This document shows, in pieces, positions 37,668-46,561 of a stretch of DNA of 64,000 nucleotides; positions within the stretch are counted from its first letter, which is position 1, and the number at the start of each line of letters is the position of its first letter. Below the pieces are notes generated by a model. The model saw only the letters and a program-made list of their open reading frames with translations. It did no database searches and was not told the DNA's origin. This stretch comes from Rhizobium sp. Q54 (lineage in GTDB: Bacteria > Pseudomonadota > Alphaproteobacteria > Rhizobiales > Xanthobacteraceae). The stretch lies in the NCBI GenBank assembly GCA_945861265.1, contig CAMAUC010000005.1, positions 1 to 64,000 of the forward strand, written 5' to 3'. Position numbers and translations under genes: made by a program.

Positions 37668-38993
37668 TCAACGCCGGCGCAGCCGCTCCAGCACATCCGC
37701 CGAGGCAAAGCCGTCCGGGACGTGGCCGATCCGGGACTGGAAATCGCGCAGCGCGTCGCGGGTTTTCAGGCCGAGCCGGCCATCCGGCTCGCCGACCTCG
37801 AAACCATGGCGTTCCAGCAGTTGCTGGAGTTCCAGCCGCTCGGCGCGGGTCAGCAGCCGTTCATAGCGGGGCCAGGCTTGTGCGAACGGCCCGGCGCCGC
37901 GCAGCCGGTCGGCCAGATGGCCGATCGCCAATGCATAGGCCTCGGCCGGGTTGTAGCGCATGATCGCCTTGAAGTTCGGCAGCATCAGGAATCCCGGCCC
38001 CTGCACGCCGGCGGGCACCAGCAGATACGCGCTGTTGCCCGGATGCGGCAGCGGCTTGCCGTCCGGCCGGGTGATGCCGTGACGTTCCCACTCCGCAACG
38101 GTCATGCTGCGGTGCTGGTCCGCCAGCCGGAAATCGAAATTCGCCGGGATCACCACCTCGTAGCCCCAGGTCTGGCCGCTGGCCCAGCCGATCGTCTTGA
38201 GGTTGTTGGCGGTCGAGGCGATCAGATCCGGCATCGAGTCGATGACGTCGCGATGGCCATCATTGTCGAAGTCGACGGCGTACCGCTTGAACGCCGTCGG
38301 CATGAACTGCGTCGGCCCGAAAGCGCCGGCCCAGGAGCCAACCAGCCGGCCCGCCGGCACATCGCCGCGATTGACGATATCCAACGCGGCCAGGAATTCG
38401 TCGCTGAAATAGCGCTGGCGCCGGCCGACGCAGGCGAGCGTCGCGGTCGACCGCAACACCGGCCGGTCGCCGCCAATGGTGCCGTAATTGGTTTCGACGC
38501 CCCAGATCGCGGCGATGATGAAGCGGTCGACGCCATAGGCCCGCTCGACCGCATCGAAGGTAGTGCGGTATTTTTCCAGCACCGCGCGGCCTTTGGCAAT
38601 GCGCGCATCGTTGACCAGAACGTCCAGGTAGTCCCACACCGCCTTGGTGAATTCGGGCTGGCTGTCGAGCAGATCCATGATGCGCAGGTCCGGCGACAGC
38701 GACGCGGTCAGGCGCTCGAACGTGGCGCGCGATATGCCGCGCCGGGCGGCCTGCGGCCATAGCCGTTCAAGGCAGGCGGGAAAGTCCGCGGCCGCCTGGC
38801 GGATCGCGGTCGCCGTCATCAGCGGATGGCCGGAAGTCCCGCCCTCGCCGCTCCATTCGCGCGCATCCGGCGGACCGGGCAGCGCCGCCGATGGAATCGC
38901 ACCTGTCCTGTCGCCGCCGTCCTGCGCCGGGGCGCCACCGCAAACGGCGACGAGCAGCGTGGTGGCCAGGAATAAGGTTCGGATTGTTCGCAT
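37668..38993 (-). CDS. lytic murein transglycosylase (MltB-like) with peptidoglycan-binding domain
   Basis: A 441-residue periplasmic enzyme that cleaves peptidoglycan glycan strands to 1,6-anhydro products. A signal sequence (RTIRTLFLATTLLVAVCGGAPA) contains a Cys, but VAVC is a poor lipobox, so lipidation is uncertain. The catalytic domain shows AAIWGVETNYGTIGG with the catalytic Glu, then GAFGPTQFMPTAFKRYAVD and LIASTANNLKTIGWASG. A C-terminal PG_binding_1-type domain (about 385-441, RLELQQLLERHGFEVGEPDG then DALRDFQSRIG) completes it. I start at 38993, 12 codons inside the longest frame, to fit the signal peptide. Confidence 0.9.
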   Translation of the reverse strand: MRTIRTLFLATTLLVAVCGGAPAQDGGDRTGAIPSAALPGPPDAREWSGEGGTSGHPLMTATAIRQAAADFPACLERLWPQAARRGISRATFERLTASLSPDLRIMDLLDSQPEFTKAVWDYLDVLVNDARIAKGRAVLEKYRTTFDAVERAYGVDRFIIAAIWGVETNYGTIGGDRPVLRSTATLACVGRRQRYFSDEFLAALDIVNRGDVPAGRLVGSWAGAFGPTQFMPTAFKRYAVDFDNDGHRDVIDSMPDLIASTANNLKTIGWASGQTWGYEVVIPANFDFRLADQHRSMTVAEWERHGITRPDGKPLPHPGNSAYLLVPAGVQGPGFLMLPNFKAIMRYNPAEAYALAIGHLADRLRGAGPFAQAWPRYERLLTRAERLELQQLLERHGFEVGEPDGRLGLKTRDALRDFQSRIGHVPDGFASADVLERLRRR

Positions 38994-39183
38994 CGATACA
39001 GCCGGCCTGTTTTTCTGAATGTGGCCCACATATAGGGGTGCCGCGATTTCGTTGCGAGGACGTTAACAGTCTTGGCCTATCGACCTATCCCGCCGCAATG
39101 TGGACTAATCTGGACCTTAGGACGCGGCCGTGCTTTTTATCCGCGCCGGCGTTTCCCGGTTCCGCAACGAGTTTTCCCGCATC

Positions 39184-40065
39184 ATGAGCCATATCCGCAA
39201 AGCCATTTTCCCCGTTGCCGGTCTGGGCACCAGGTTCCTCCCTGCCACCAAGGCCATGCCGAAGGAAATGCTGCCGGTGGTCGACCGGCCCCTGATCCAG
39301 CACGTCGTTGATGAGGCGCGTCAGGCCGGCATCGAGCACTGCATTTTCGTTACCGGCCGCAACAAGAGTGTGATCGAGGATCATTTCGACCGCCAGTTCG
39401 AACTTGAGGTGACCCTGATCGAGCGCGGCAAGAAGAACGAACTCAAGCTCCTTGAAACCGACTTGCCCGACGCCGGCGGCACCAGCTTCACCCGTCAGCA
39501 ATCGCCGCTTGGCCTTGGCCACGCCGTCTGGTGCGCGCGCGACCTGGTCGGCAACGAGCCCTTCGCCGTCATCCTGCCGGACGTGCTGGTGAAAAACCCG
39601 CGTGGCTGTCTGGCGCAAATGATGGATGCGGCCAAGGACCTCGACGCCAATGCCAACATCGTCGCGGTCGAGGAAGTGCCGATGGACCGCATCCATATGT
39701 ACGGCGTGGTCGGCGTCGGCAAGCCGAAGGGCAAGGCGTTTGAAATCACCCAGATGGTCGAGAAGCCGAAGGCGGCGGACGCACCATCCAATCTGTCGAT
39801 CACGGGGCGCTATATTTTGCAGCCGCAAATATTCGAACTGCTCGGCAAGCAAGCGGCCGGCGCCGGCGGCGAAATCCAGTTGACTGACGCCATGCTGGCG
39901 CTGGCGAAGACCCAGCCGTTCTATGGCCTCAAATTCGACGGCCGCAGCTATGACTGCGGATCGAAGATCGGCTTCCTCACCGCGAACGTCGCTTATGCCC
40001 TCGACCGGCCCGACCTCGCGCCGGAGTTTCGCAGCGAGTTGAAGCGTATTCTCGGCGAGCAATAG
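39184..40065 (+). CDS. galU: UTP-glucose-1-phosphate uridylyltransferase
   Basis: A 293-residue GalU that makes UDP-glucose from UTP and glucose-1-phosphate for surface polysaccharides and osmoprotectant glucans. The nucleotide-binding N-terminus FPVAGLGTRFLPATKAMPKE (9-28) and the LPVVDRPLIQHVVDEA block are complete. GLGHAVWCARDLVG and FAVILPDVLV follow. The C-terminal FDGRSYDCGSKIGFL is standard. The ATG at 39184 is preferred over one 54 bp upstream because the protein family starts here. A palindromic repeat follows 11 bp after the stop. Confidence 0.95.
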   Translation: MSHIRKAIFPVAGLGTRFLPATKAMPKEMLPVVDRPLIQHVVDEARQAGIEHCIFVTGRNKSVIEDHFDRQFELEVTLIERGKKNELKLLETDLPDAGGTSFTRQQSPLGLGHAVWCARDLVGNEPFAVILPDVLVKNPRGCLAQMMDAAKDLDANANIVAVEEVPMDRIHMYGVVGVGKPKGKAFEITQMVEKPKAADAPSNLSITGRYILQPQIFELLGKQAAGAGGEIQLTDAMLALAKTQPFYGLKFDGRSYDCGSKIGFLTANVAYALDRPDLAPEFRSELKRILGEQ

Positions 40066-40076
40066 CTTTCTGACTT

Positions 40077-40125
40077 GAGCATGATCTTTTCCGAAAACCG
40101 GTTCCCACTTTTCGGGATCATGCTC
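40077..40125. repeat. palindromic intergenic repeat, copy D
   Basis: Outer arms GAGCATGATC (40077-40086) and GATCATGCTC (40116-40125) enclose CCGAAAACCGG and TTTTCGG, with core ACCGGTTCCCACTT. It lies between convergent galU and the barrel gene, and its last base is the last base of the latter's stop codon. It can act as a bidirectional transcript end. Confidence 0.85.
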
Positions 40126-41798
40126 TACTGCTGGAAACGCAGGCCGAGCATGAAGATGCTGGCGGTGTAGTCGTTGCCGCTGACATTGGAGCGCAGCCAG
40201 TCCTGGCGGAATTCGCCCTTGATCTGGGTCGTGCGGTTGAGCTTGTAGGTCAGTCCGAAGCCGGCCGAGTACCGCTTGTCCTCGCGCGACAGGCCTACAT
40301 AGTCGTCAAGGCCGAAGCCGAGTTTGACGCTGCCGATCAACCAGCGCCGGAGCGAATGGTCGACCTGCAATCCAACGTCGCGGTAGAACGAGCCGGACAC
40401 GCCGGGCACGTTCGATTCGCCGATCGCCGACGCCGCCGTGAACTTGGCGGAAGTCAGCGCATTGGCGGTCCACACCAAAGAGGCATTGCCGATCAGGCCG
40501 CCGAGTTGTGCCAGCCGCGCATCGTCGTAATCGCGCCGCGTATAGCCGGCGGCGACCTCGCCAGTGAGCAGGCGCGACAACTCGAATGTCGAGCCGACCT
40601 GGCCGGTGATGCCTTTGGAATTGCGTTGATAGCCGTAGGAATCGGTAACGAGATCGTGGCGCCGCGTGTCGGTGCCGGCTTCGACGAAGGGCGTGACGCC
40701 CGGAGTCAATTCGTAACCGCCGCGCAATTTCACCCCGTATTGATCGTAGTTGCGGTCGTCATTGCTGGCGGTCGAACCGTCGGTCAGTCTGGAGGCTTGA
40801 TAGGCGGTGCGTTCGGCATCGCCTTTCAGTGACAGATCGAAGCGGTTGATCTTTTGCCCGACGCCGGCGCTGCCGCCCACGGTCGTATAGACGGGCAATC
40901 TCGCAAGACCGGCCTGCAAATTCGGACTGCCCGGATTGTCGGTCGCCACCAGCAGCCGGCCGCCAAGGTCGATGCGCGTCATACTGGTGACATCGACACG
41001 GCCATCGACTTTGCCGTTGACGTTCGGGCGGCTCAATGTTGGCTCGGCATCGGGGCTGTAGCCGGTATAGCTGCCGCGCAGTTCACCTTTGAGTTCGTGG
41101 CGCGACCAGTTCGATTGCGCGCGCAGCTCCGGCGCGACCGCGTAAAGCGTCGCGCCCTTGGCGCTTGGCGCGCGCGCCGGATTGGTGTCGTAGCCGCCGA
41201 TCACTTCGATGGCTGGATAAAGCAGGAAGCTGCCGGCGTGCACGCCGAGCGGCGCGTAAGGATCGTCGGGCTCGCTATGCGCCTTGCGTTTCTGGACCGG
41301 CTTGCGGATCGGCCCGATCTCGACTGGCGGGGCGCCCGGCGGCGCCGCGGCGTAAGCGCCCTTGCCCGATGCCTGAAACGGTTTCTGATAGGGCGAGATC
41401 GCCGGTGCCGGCGCGACGTCAGGCGTCGCGGCCAATGCATCGGTGGCGGTCTTCGGCTTCGGCTTGGCTTTGGCCGCGGCTTTCGCTTTGGCCTTGTTCT
41501 TGTTGGTCGAGTCAAAACCCGTATCGCCGGCAGCCGAAGGCGGCGGCGTGAAATTCGTCGGCGGTCCGAGTTGCGGCTGCGTCGCCTGGCCGAACTGCTG
41601 GAAGCGCGGCGGCTTGCGCGGATCGGTCTGCAGCTTCGGCGCCAGCGGGTCGGGAAAATCCGGCGCCGACATTTGCGCCAATGCCGCGCCGCAGCCGAGC
41701 GCCAGGGCGCAGGCAGCCGTCATCAGGCCTGCGCCGTAAAGCGCGGCCGACATTGGGCGAGAAAGGCGCGGCACGCTCAGTCGATAGCCTCCGTCCAT
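40125..41798 (-). CDS. outer-membrane beta-barrel protein
   Basis: A 557-residue protein with a signal peptide (LMTAACALALGCGAALAQ, cleavage near 42). A disordered Pro/Ala/Lys region of about 130 residues includes a KAKAKAAAKAKPKPK stretch. From about residue 195 a barrel follows, with many alternating amphipathic strands ending in aromatic residues, and the chain terminates in ASIFMLGLRFQQ, close to the usual C-terminal aromatic. It resembles the BBP2-type barrels found with exopolysaccharide export genes. Its neighbour galU supplies sugar nucleotides, but no export operon is present. The substrate is unknown. Confidence 0.78.
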   Translation of the reverse strand: MDGGYRLSVPRLSRPMSAALYGAGLMTAACALALGCGAALAQMSAPDFPDPLAPKLQTDPRKPPRFQQFGQATQPQLGPPTNFTPPPSAAGDTGFDSTNKNKAKAKAAAKAKPKPKTATDALAATPDVAPAPAISPYQKPFQASGKGAYAAAPPGAPPVEIGPIRKPVQKRKAHSEPDDPYAPLGVHAGSFLLYPAIEVIGGYDTNPARAPSAKGATLYAVAPELRAQSNWSRHELKGELRGSYTGYSPDAEPTLSRPNVNGKVDGRVDVTSMTRIDLGGRLLVATDNPGSPNLQAGLARLPVYTTVGGSAGVGQKINRFDLSLKGDAERTAYQASRLTDGSTASNDDRNYDQYGVKLRGGYELTPGVTPFVEAGTDTRRHDLVTDSYGYQRNSKGITGQVGSTFELSRLLTGEVAAGYTRRDYDDARLAQLGGLIGNASLVWTANALTSAKFTAASAIGESNVPGVSGSFYRDVGLQVDHSLRRWLIGSVKLGFGLDDYVGLSREDKRYSAGFGLTYKLNRTTQIKGEFRQDWLRSNVSGNDYTASIFMLGLRFQQ

Positions 41799-41828
41799 GG
41801 CACACGGCCCGCGGAACCGGCGGGAAGT

Positions 41829-41858
41829 GGTTAACGGACGTTAAAGGGCTATGGTTAA
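41829..41858 (-). promoter_or_regulatory. possible CtrA-type half-sites upstream of the barrel gene
   Basis: On the minus strand, the 60 bp before the barrel start contain TTAACCAT (41858-41851) and TTAACGTCCGTTAACC (41844-41829). TTAACCAT matches a CtrA half-site; the second pair has a 6-bp rather than the canonical 7-bp spacer. Cell-cycle control is only a suggestion. Confidence 0.3.
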
Positions 41859-41898
41859 TGAGGCGTTGATGGCGGCAATGCCCCGTATTTTGGGCCGT

Positions 41899-42930
41899 TC
41901 AGAGCCAGCCCTGCAGTTCGCGCATCGCCACGTCGCGGATGACCGCAATACCGCCCGGGCTGTCGTTGAGGCAGGGAATCGCCGCGAAATTCTCGCCGCC
42001 GGCATGCCGGAAGATCTCGGCATTCTCCATGGCGATCTCCTCCAGAGTCTCCAGACAGTCGGAGGAGAACCCGGGCGTAATGACGGCGAGATTTTTCACG
42101 CCGCGCTCGGCCAGCGCCTTCACCGTCATATCGGTATAGGGCTTGAGCCATTCCGCCGGCCCGAAGCGCGACTGGAATGTCAGCATCAGTTGCTTGTCGT
42201 CGAGTTTCAGGCGCTCGCGCAGCAGCCGGGCCGTGGCGTGACACTGGCAATAATACGGATCGCCCTTGCGCAGGTATTCTTCCGGCATGCCGTGAAATGA
42301 AGCCAGGATAACCTCCGGCTTGAAGGTCAATTTGGCAAGGCTTTGCTCGAGCGACGTCGCCAGCGCGTCGATATAGACACGGTTGTCAAAATAGGCCGGT
42401 GCCACACGCAGCGCCGGCTGCCAGCGCATCGCGGCAAGTGCCTCGAAGGCTTTGTCACAGACGGTCGCCGTGGTCGCTGCCGCGTATTGCGGATAGAGCG
42501 GCACGATCAAGATACGGTCGCAGCCGGACGCCTGCATCGCATCGAGCTTCGAGCGGATCGACGGATTGCCGTAACGCATCGCCCAGTCGACCAATATGCG
42601 CGGCTCGCCGGCGAGCGCAGCGCCGAGCTTGTCGGATTGCGAACGGGTAATCGTCTTGAGAAAGGACTCGTTGCGCTCCTTGTTCCATATCTTGTCGTAG
42701 TCGCGCCCCTTTCGGCCGGGGCGCACCGTCAGAATGATCAGGTTGAGCACCAGCCACCACTTGATCCGGTTTTCCTCGATCACGCGCCGGTCGGACAGAA
42801 ATTCCTTCAGGTAGCGCCGCATCGACCAGTAATCGGTTGCGTCGGGCGTGCCCAGATTGACCAGCAGCACGCCGATCCGGCGGGCCGGCAGCACCGGATG
42901 GCCCGGCGGCAAATGGGATACGGATGTCAT
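41899..42930 (-). CDS. hemH: ferrochelatase
   Basis: A 343-residue ferrochelatase that inserts Fe2+ into protoporphyrin IX, the last step of heme synthesis, on the cytoplasmic face of the membrane. Family blocks are GVLLVNLGTPDATD, RRYLKEFLSDRRVIE, RILIVPLYPQYAAATTATV-type sequence and SFHGMPEEYL with the metal-ligand His213. FQSRFGPAEWLKPYTD and the final GFSSDCLETLEEI follow. No Cys cluster of the [2Fe-2S] form is evident. It lies 42 bp after the PaaK-like gene on the same strand, which may be coincidental. Confidence 0.95.
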   Translation of the reverse strand: MTSVSHLPPGHPVLPARRIGVLLVNLGTPDATDYWSMRRYLKEFLSDRRVIEENRIKWWLVLNLIILTVRPGRKGRDYDKIWNKERNESFLKTITRSQSDKLGAALAGEPRILVDWAMRYGNPSIRSKLDAMQASGCDRILIVPLYPQYAAATTATVCDKAFEALAAMRWQPALRVAPAYFDNRVYIDALATSLEQSLAKLTFKPEVILASFHGMPEEYLRKGDPYYCQCHATARLLRERLKLDDKQLMLTFQSRFGPAEWLKPYTDMTVKALAERGVKNLAVITPGFSSDCLETLEEIAMENAEIFRHAGGENFAAIPCLNDSPGGIAVIRDVAMRELQGWL

Positions 42931-42972
42931 GGCGGCTATCAGCGGGAAATGGCGGGCGCGGTCAAGAGCCGC

Positions 42973-44205
42973 TTAGCCGACCGGCCGCTCGTCGGCGATC
43001 ACCTTGCCGTCATTCGGCAGCGCGCCCGGCTTTACCAATGTCACCGCGCCCTTGAGCTTGGTAACCGACTGCAAGGTGGCGGCGACAGCCTCGGCCAAAG
43101 CAGCGTTGGCGGTGGCGGATTCGGCCAGCAAGGTCATGGTGTCCTGCTCGGCCTCGCGGCCCACCACCAGACGCAGGCGAGCCAGTTCGGGATGGCGCTG
43201 GCCAATCTCGGCCACTTGTTTGGGATGGACGAACATTCCCTTGACCTTGGCGGTCTGATCGGCCCGACCCATCCAGCCTTTGATACGGATGTTGGTGCGG
43301 CCGCAGGGCGACACGCCCGGCAGCAGCGCCGACAGGTCGCCGGTGGCAAGCCGGACCATCGGATAATCGGGATTGAACGTCGTCACCACGATCTCGCCGA
43401 CCTCGCCCGGAGCGACCGGGTCGCCGGTGCCGGGCCGCACGATTTCAAGGATCAGATTCTCGTTGACGATCATGCCCTGCATGGCATCGCTCTCGTAAGC
43501 GACAATGCCGAGTTCGGCGGTGGCGTAGCACTGCACCACCGCGACGCCGCGCCCGCGCAATTCATCGCGCAAGGAGCCCGGCAATGCCGCGCCCGACACC
43601 AGACTGCGTGTGAGCGAAGTGGCGTCCTTGCCCGTCTTCAGCGCGGTATCGAGCAGAATCTTGAGAAAGTCCGGCGTACCGACATAACCAGTCGGCCTGT
43701 ATTGCTCGATGGCTTCCAGTTGTTGTTCGGTATTGCCGACGCCGCCCGGGATCACCGCGCAGCCGACCGCATGCGCGCCGGATTCCAGCATGAAGGCGCC
43801 GGGCGTGAGATGATAGGCAAACGAATTATGAACAATGTCGCCGGCGCGAAAGCCGGCGGCGTAGCAAGCGCGCGCGGCGCCCCAGCCATCGGCGCTCAGG
43901 CTTTCCGGCTCGAAGATCGGCCCCGGCGACATCAGTAGCCGCTTGGCCTTGCCGGGCGGCGTGACGTTGAGACCGCCGAACGGCGGATGCTCTTTTTGCA
44001 GGCCCACCAGATCGGATTTGCGGAATACCGGCAGCCTGGCCAGCGCCGCACGCGACGTCACCGATGCCGGATCGACGCCGGATAAATGCCTCGTCCAGCC
44101 GGGCGCGGTCAGCGCGTGCCTGATGATAGCCGGCATAGCATCGAACAATGCGCGCTCACGCTGCGCCGTCTCGCGGACCTCAAGCTGATCGTAGTAGTCG
44201 GTCAT
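42973..44205 (-). CDS. phenylacetate-CoA ligase-like (PaaK family) AMP-forming enzyme
   Basis: A 410-residue member of the PaaK group of adenylate-forming ligases, which activate aryl acids as CoA thioesters. Visible elements are the LPVFRKSDLVGLQ N-terminus, ARACYAAGFRAGDIVHNSFAYHLTPG, RSLVSGAALPGSLRDELRGR, YATAELGIVAYESD and a C-terminal TNIRIKGWMGRADQTAKVKG with the hinge. The usual glycine/serine-rich P-loop is weak (RLLMSPGPIFEPE), as in several PaaK paralogues. It starts 5 bp after livF, so it belongs to the transporter operon and probably activates the imported acid. Confidence 0.87.
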   Translation of the reverse strand: MTDYYDQLEVRETAQRERALFDAMPAIIRHALTAPGWTRHLSGVDPASVTSRAALARLPVFRKSDLVGLQKEHPPFGGLNVTPPGKAKRLLMSPGPIFEPESLSADGWGAARACYAAGFRAGDIVHNSFAYHLTPGAFMLESGAHAVGCAVIPGGVGNTEQQLEAIEQYRPTGYVGTPDFLKILLDTALKTGKDATSLTRSLVSGAALPGSLRDELRGRGVAVVQCYATAELGIVAYESDAMQGMIVNENLILEIVRPGTGDPVAPGEVGEIVVTTFNPDYPMVRLATGDLSALLPGVSPCGRTNIRIKGWMGRADQTAKVKGMFVHPKQVAEIGQRHPELARLRLVVGREAEQDTMTLLAESATANAALAEAVAATLQSVTKLKGAVTLVKPGALPNDGKVIADERPVG

Positions 44206-44210
44206 TTCGG

Positions 44211-45050
44211 CTATGCCAGCCAGCGCTTGCGGCGGCGATAGTGCTTGCCGTCGCGGAATGATTTGCGGCGGCCATCGGAGATGCCGAGGTAGAATTCCTT
44301 GACGTCCTCGTTCTCGGACAGCGATTTGGCGTCGCCATCCATCACCACGCGGCCGTTTTCGAGAATGTAGCCGTAGCGCGCATAGCGCAGCGCCATATTG
44401 GTGTTCTGTTCGGCCAGCAGGAACGATACCTGTTCCTTTTCATTGAGATGCTTCACGATCTCGAAAATCTCCTCGACGATCTGCGGCGCCAGGCCCATCG
44501 ACGGCTCATCGAGCAGGATCATCTTTGGCCGCGACATCAGCGCGCGGCCAACCGCGCACATCTGCTGCTCGCCGCCGGAGGTATAGCCGGCCTGCGAATT
44601 CCGGCGCTGCTTCAGCTTGGGGAAATAGCCATAGACCAGTTCGAGGTCGCGCATCACCGCGGCCTTGCCGTCTGTGCGCGTGAACGCGCCGGTCATCAGG
44701 TTTTCCTCGATGGTGAGATGGCCGAAACAGTGACGGCCTTCCATCACCTGGATGCAGCCACGCCGAACGAGTTCGTTCGGCGACAGGTTCTGCACCTCGT
44801 TGTCCCCGAACAAAATCGTACCCTTGGTGACGTCGCCGCGCTCGGCGCGCAACAAATTGGAAATCGCCTTCAGCGTTGTCGACTTGCCGGCGCCGTTGGC
44901 CCCCAACAGCGCGACGATGCCGCCCGCCGGCACGTCGAGCGACACGCCCTTGAGCACCAGAATGACGGAATTGTAGATCACCTCGATGTTATTCACCGAG
45001 AGCAGAGATTTCTTCGGCAACGTCGATGCGGCGGTGGCGACGGATGACAC
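44211..45050 (-). CDS. branched-chain-type ABC transporter ATPase (LivF family)
   Basis: A 279-residue ATP-binding subunit. Walker A is GANGAGKST (50-58), the signature is TSGGEQQ, Walker B is MILLDEPSMGLAP, and the switch His is replaced by the LivF-typical AEQN. The basic tail GKHYRRRKRW is unusual. It belongs with the LivG, LivH, LivM and binding-protein genes on the same strand and is separated from the binding-protein gene by a terminator-like hairpin. Given the ligases on both sides, the importer more likely carries an aromatic or other organic acid than leucine. Confidence 0.93.
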   Translation of the reverse strand: MSSVATAASTLPKKSLLSVNNIEVIYNSVILVLKGVSLDVPAGGIVALLGANGAGKSTTLKAISNLLRAERGDVTKGTILFGDNEVQNLSPNELVRRGCIQVMEGRHCFGHLTIEENLMTGAFTRTDGKAAVMRDLELVYGYFPKLKQRRNSQAGYTSGGEQQMCAVGRALMSRPKMILLDEPSMGLAPQIVEEIFEIVKHLNEKEQVSFLLAEQNTNMALRYARYGYILENGRVVMDGDAKSLSENEDVKEFYLGISDGRRKSFRDGKHYRRRKRWLA

Positions 45051-45075
45051 GCGATCAACTCCGATCTCAAGTCAG

Positions 45076-45107
45076 AAAAAGTGGGAGGCGGCGGCATGCC
45101 GCCTCCC
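45076..45107 (-). terminator. terminator/attenuator between the Liv-type binding protein and LivF
   Basis: On the minus strand, GGGAGGCGGC (45107-45098) pairs with GCCGCCTCCC (45092-45083), and ACTTTTTC follows. It lies 16 bp after the binding-protein stop and 26 bp before the livF start. It should let most transcripts stop after the binding protein, keeping that protein in excess. Confidence 0.82.
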
Positions 45108-45123
45108 GATTGTCGTCAGGCGA

Positions 45124-46443
45124 TCAGCTCTCCTTCGAGCAGTCGCGCGCGGTGATCTTCTTCTCGGTCGCATACTTGGCGGCGTTTTCCTTGACCAGCG
45201 GCGCAAGGATCTTTTCGTCGGCCTTGTAGTAGTCCGAGATCGTCTTCCAGGCCTTGCCGTCCCACTGCTGCATGCGGGCAACGTCCGCGCCCTGGTGATC
45301 TTCGCAGGAGAAGCGCAGGGGTTGCAGCATGCCTTCGAAGCCAAGCTCCTTGATGCGCGCGGCGGTCAGGTTGAGGTTTTCAAAACCCCAGCGAACCTGT
45401 TCGCCGGTCATCGGCTTGTTGCCATACTTCTTCATCGCGGTGCGGATCGCTTCCGTGCCGATCATTGAGTTGATCAGGCCGCGGTTGTAGAGCACCTGCG
45501 CGAAGTCTTCCTTGGCTGCCGCCTTGCCTTTCGACACGACGTTCTTTTCGAGGTCGGCATGGACGGCGAACTTGCCGGGGCCATGCTGCAGCATCAGCGC
45601 CTTGTAGCCAGTCGACTGATCGCCGGCAGGCGTCACGTCGGGCTCGGCACCCGACCACCACACGCCGATGACCTTGTCGCGCGGAAAGCCGACCGCTGCC
45701 GCTTCCTTGATCGAGGTCGAGTTCATCACGCCCCAGCCCCAGAGCAGGACATAGTCGGGACGATCCTGGCGGATGGCGAGCCACTGCGACTTCTGTTCGA
45801 CGCCCGGATGCGTGACCGGGATCGCCTTGAAATCGAAGCCGTTGACCTTGGCGCGCGCTTCAAGCGCCGCGATCGGCTCCTTGCCATAGGGGCTGTCGTG
45901 ATAGACGAGGCTGATCTTCTTGCCTTTGAGCTTGTCGAAGCCGCCAAGCTCCTTGGCGATGTGCTGAATGGCGACATCGGCCGCGGTCCAGTAGCTGCCG
46001 ACGGCGATGAAGTTCCACGGGAACACCGCGCCGTTGCGGCTTTCCGAGCGGCCATAGCCCATGGTCAGCAGCGGGATCTTGTCGCCCGGCACCTTGTCGG
46101 TCAGCGCGAAGGTGATGCCGGTCGAGAGCGGCGAGAAATAGGCGGCGCCGGTTGGGCCTTTGCCCTTCAGACGCTCGTAGCATTCGACACCCTTGTCGGT
46201 GGCGTAGCCGGTCTCGCATTCCTCGAACACGATCTTGACGCCGTTGATGCCGCCGTCGCGCTCGTTGAGAAGCGTCCAGTAGTCGGCAACGCCGTTGGCG
46301 AACGGGATGCCGTTCGGCGCGTAAGGTCCGGTGCGGTAAACCAGCGCCGGGATGAACTGCTCGTTCGTCTGCGCCGTCGCCGGTCCGGTCATCGCCGTCG
46401 CACCTAGTGCTAGAGCGGTGAGAGCCAAAGTAAGCTTTCTCAT
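45124..46443 (-). CDS. ABC transporter substrate-binding protein (branched-chain amino acid type)
   Basis: A 439-residue periplasmic type-1 binding protein. The signal peptide is MRKLTLALTALALGATAMTG with cleavage near ATAQ. The fold is seen in LVYRTGPYAPNGIPFANGVADYW (split here), GVKIVFEECETGYATDKGVECYERL, YHDSPYGKEPIAALEARA and VLLWGWGVMNSTSIKEAAAVG. It is longer than LivJ (about 370 residues) and belongs to the group often found with aryl-acid CoA ligases. The ligand is unknown. A hairpin precedes its start and a terminator follows its stop, consistent with separate mRNA stabilisation. Confidence 0.92.
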   Translation of the reverse strand: MRKLTLALTALALGATAMTGPATAQTNEQFIPALVYRTGPYAPNGIPFANGVADYWTLLNERDGGINGVKIVFEECETGYATDKGVECYERLKGKGPTGAAYFSPLSTGITFALTDKVPGDKIPLLTMGYGRSESRNGAVFPWNFIAVGSYWTAADVAIQHIAKELGGFDKLKGKKISLVYHDSPYGKEPIAALEARAKVNGFDFKAIPVTHPGVEQKSQWLAIRQDRPDYVLLWGWGVMNSTSIKEAAAVGFPRDKVIGVWWSGAEPDVTPAGDQSTGYKALMLQHGPGKFAVHADLEKNVVSKGKAAAKEDFAQVLYNRGLINSMIGTEAIRTAMKKYGNKPMTGEQVRWGFENLNLTAARIKELGFEGMLQPLRFSCEDHQGADVARMQQWDGKAWKTISDYYKADEKILAPLVKENAAKYATEKKITARDCSKES

Positions 46444-46500
46444 GTCGTCCTCCCTGTGAGTCGGCCTGTGAAGCCGGGTCGTTGAAGCGATTATTGCTTT

Positions 46501-46536
46501 TGAGGTGCCGGTGCGCCGCTCCGTTTGCGCACCTCA
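46501..46536. promoter_or_regulatory. inverted repeat in the livM-binding protein gap
   Basis: TGAGGTGC (46501-46508) pairs with GCACCTCA (46529-46536) across a GC-rich loop. It lies in the 118-bp space between livM and the binding-protein gene, without a T-run. A 5' stabilising or processing hairpin for the binding-protein message is plausible. Confidence 0.5.
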
Positions 46537-46561
46537 CCTTCGAAGCCTCAAGCCTATGCTT

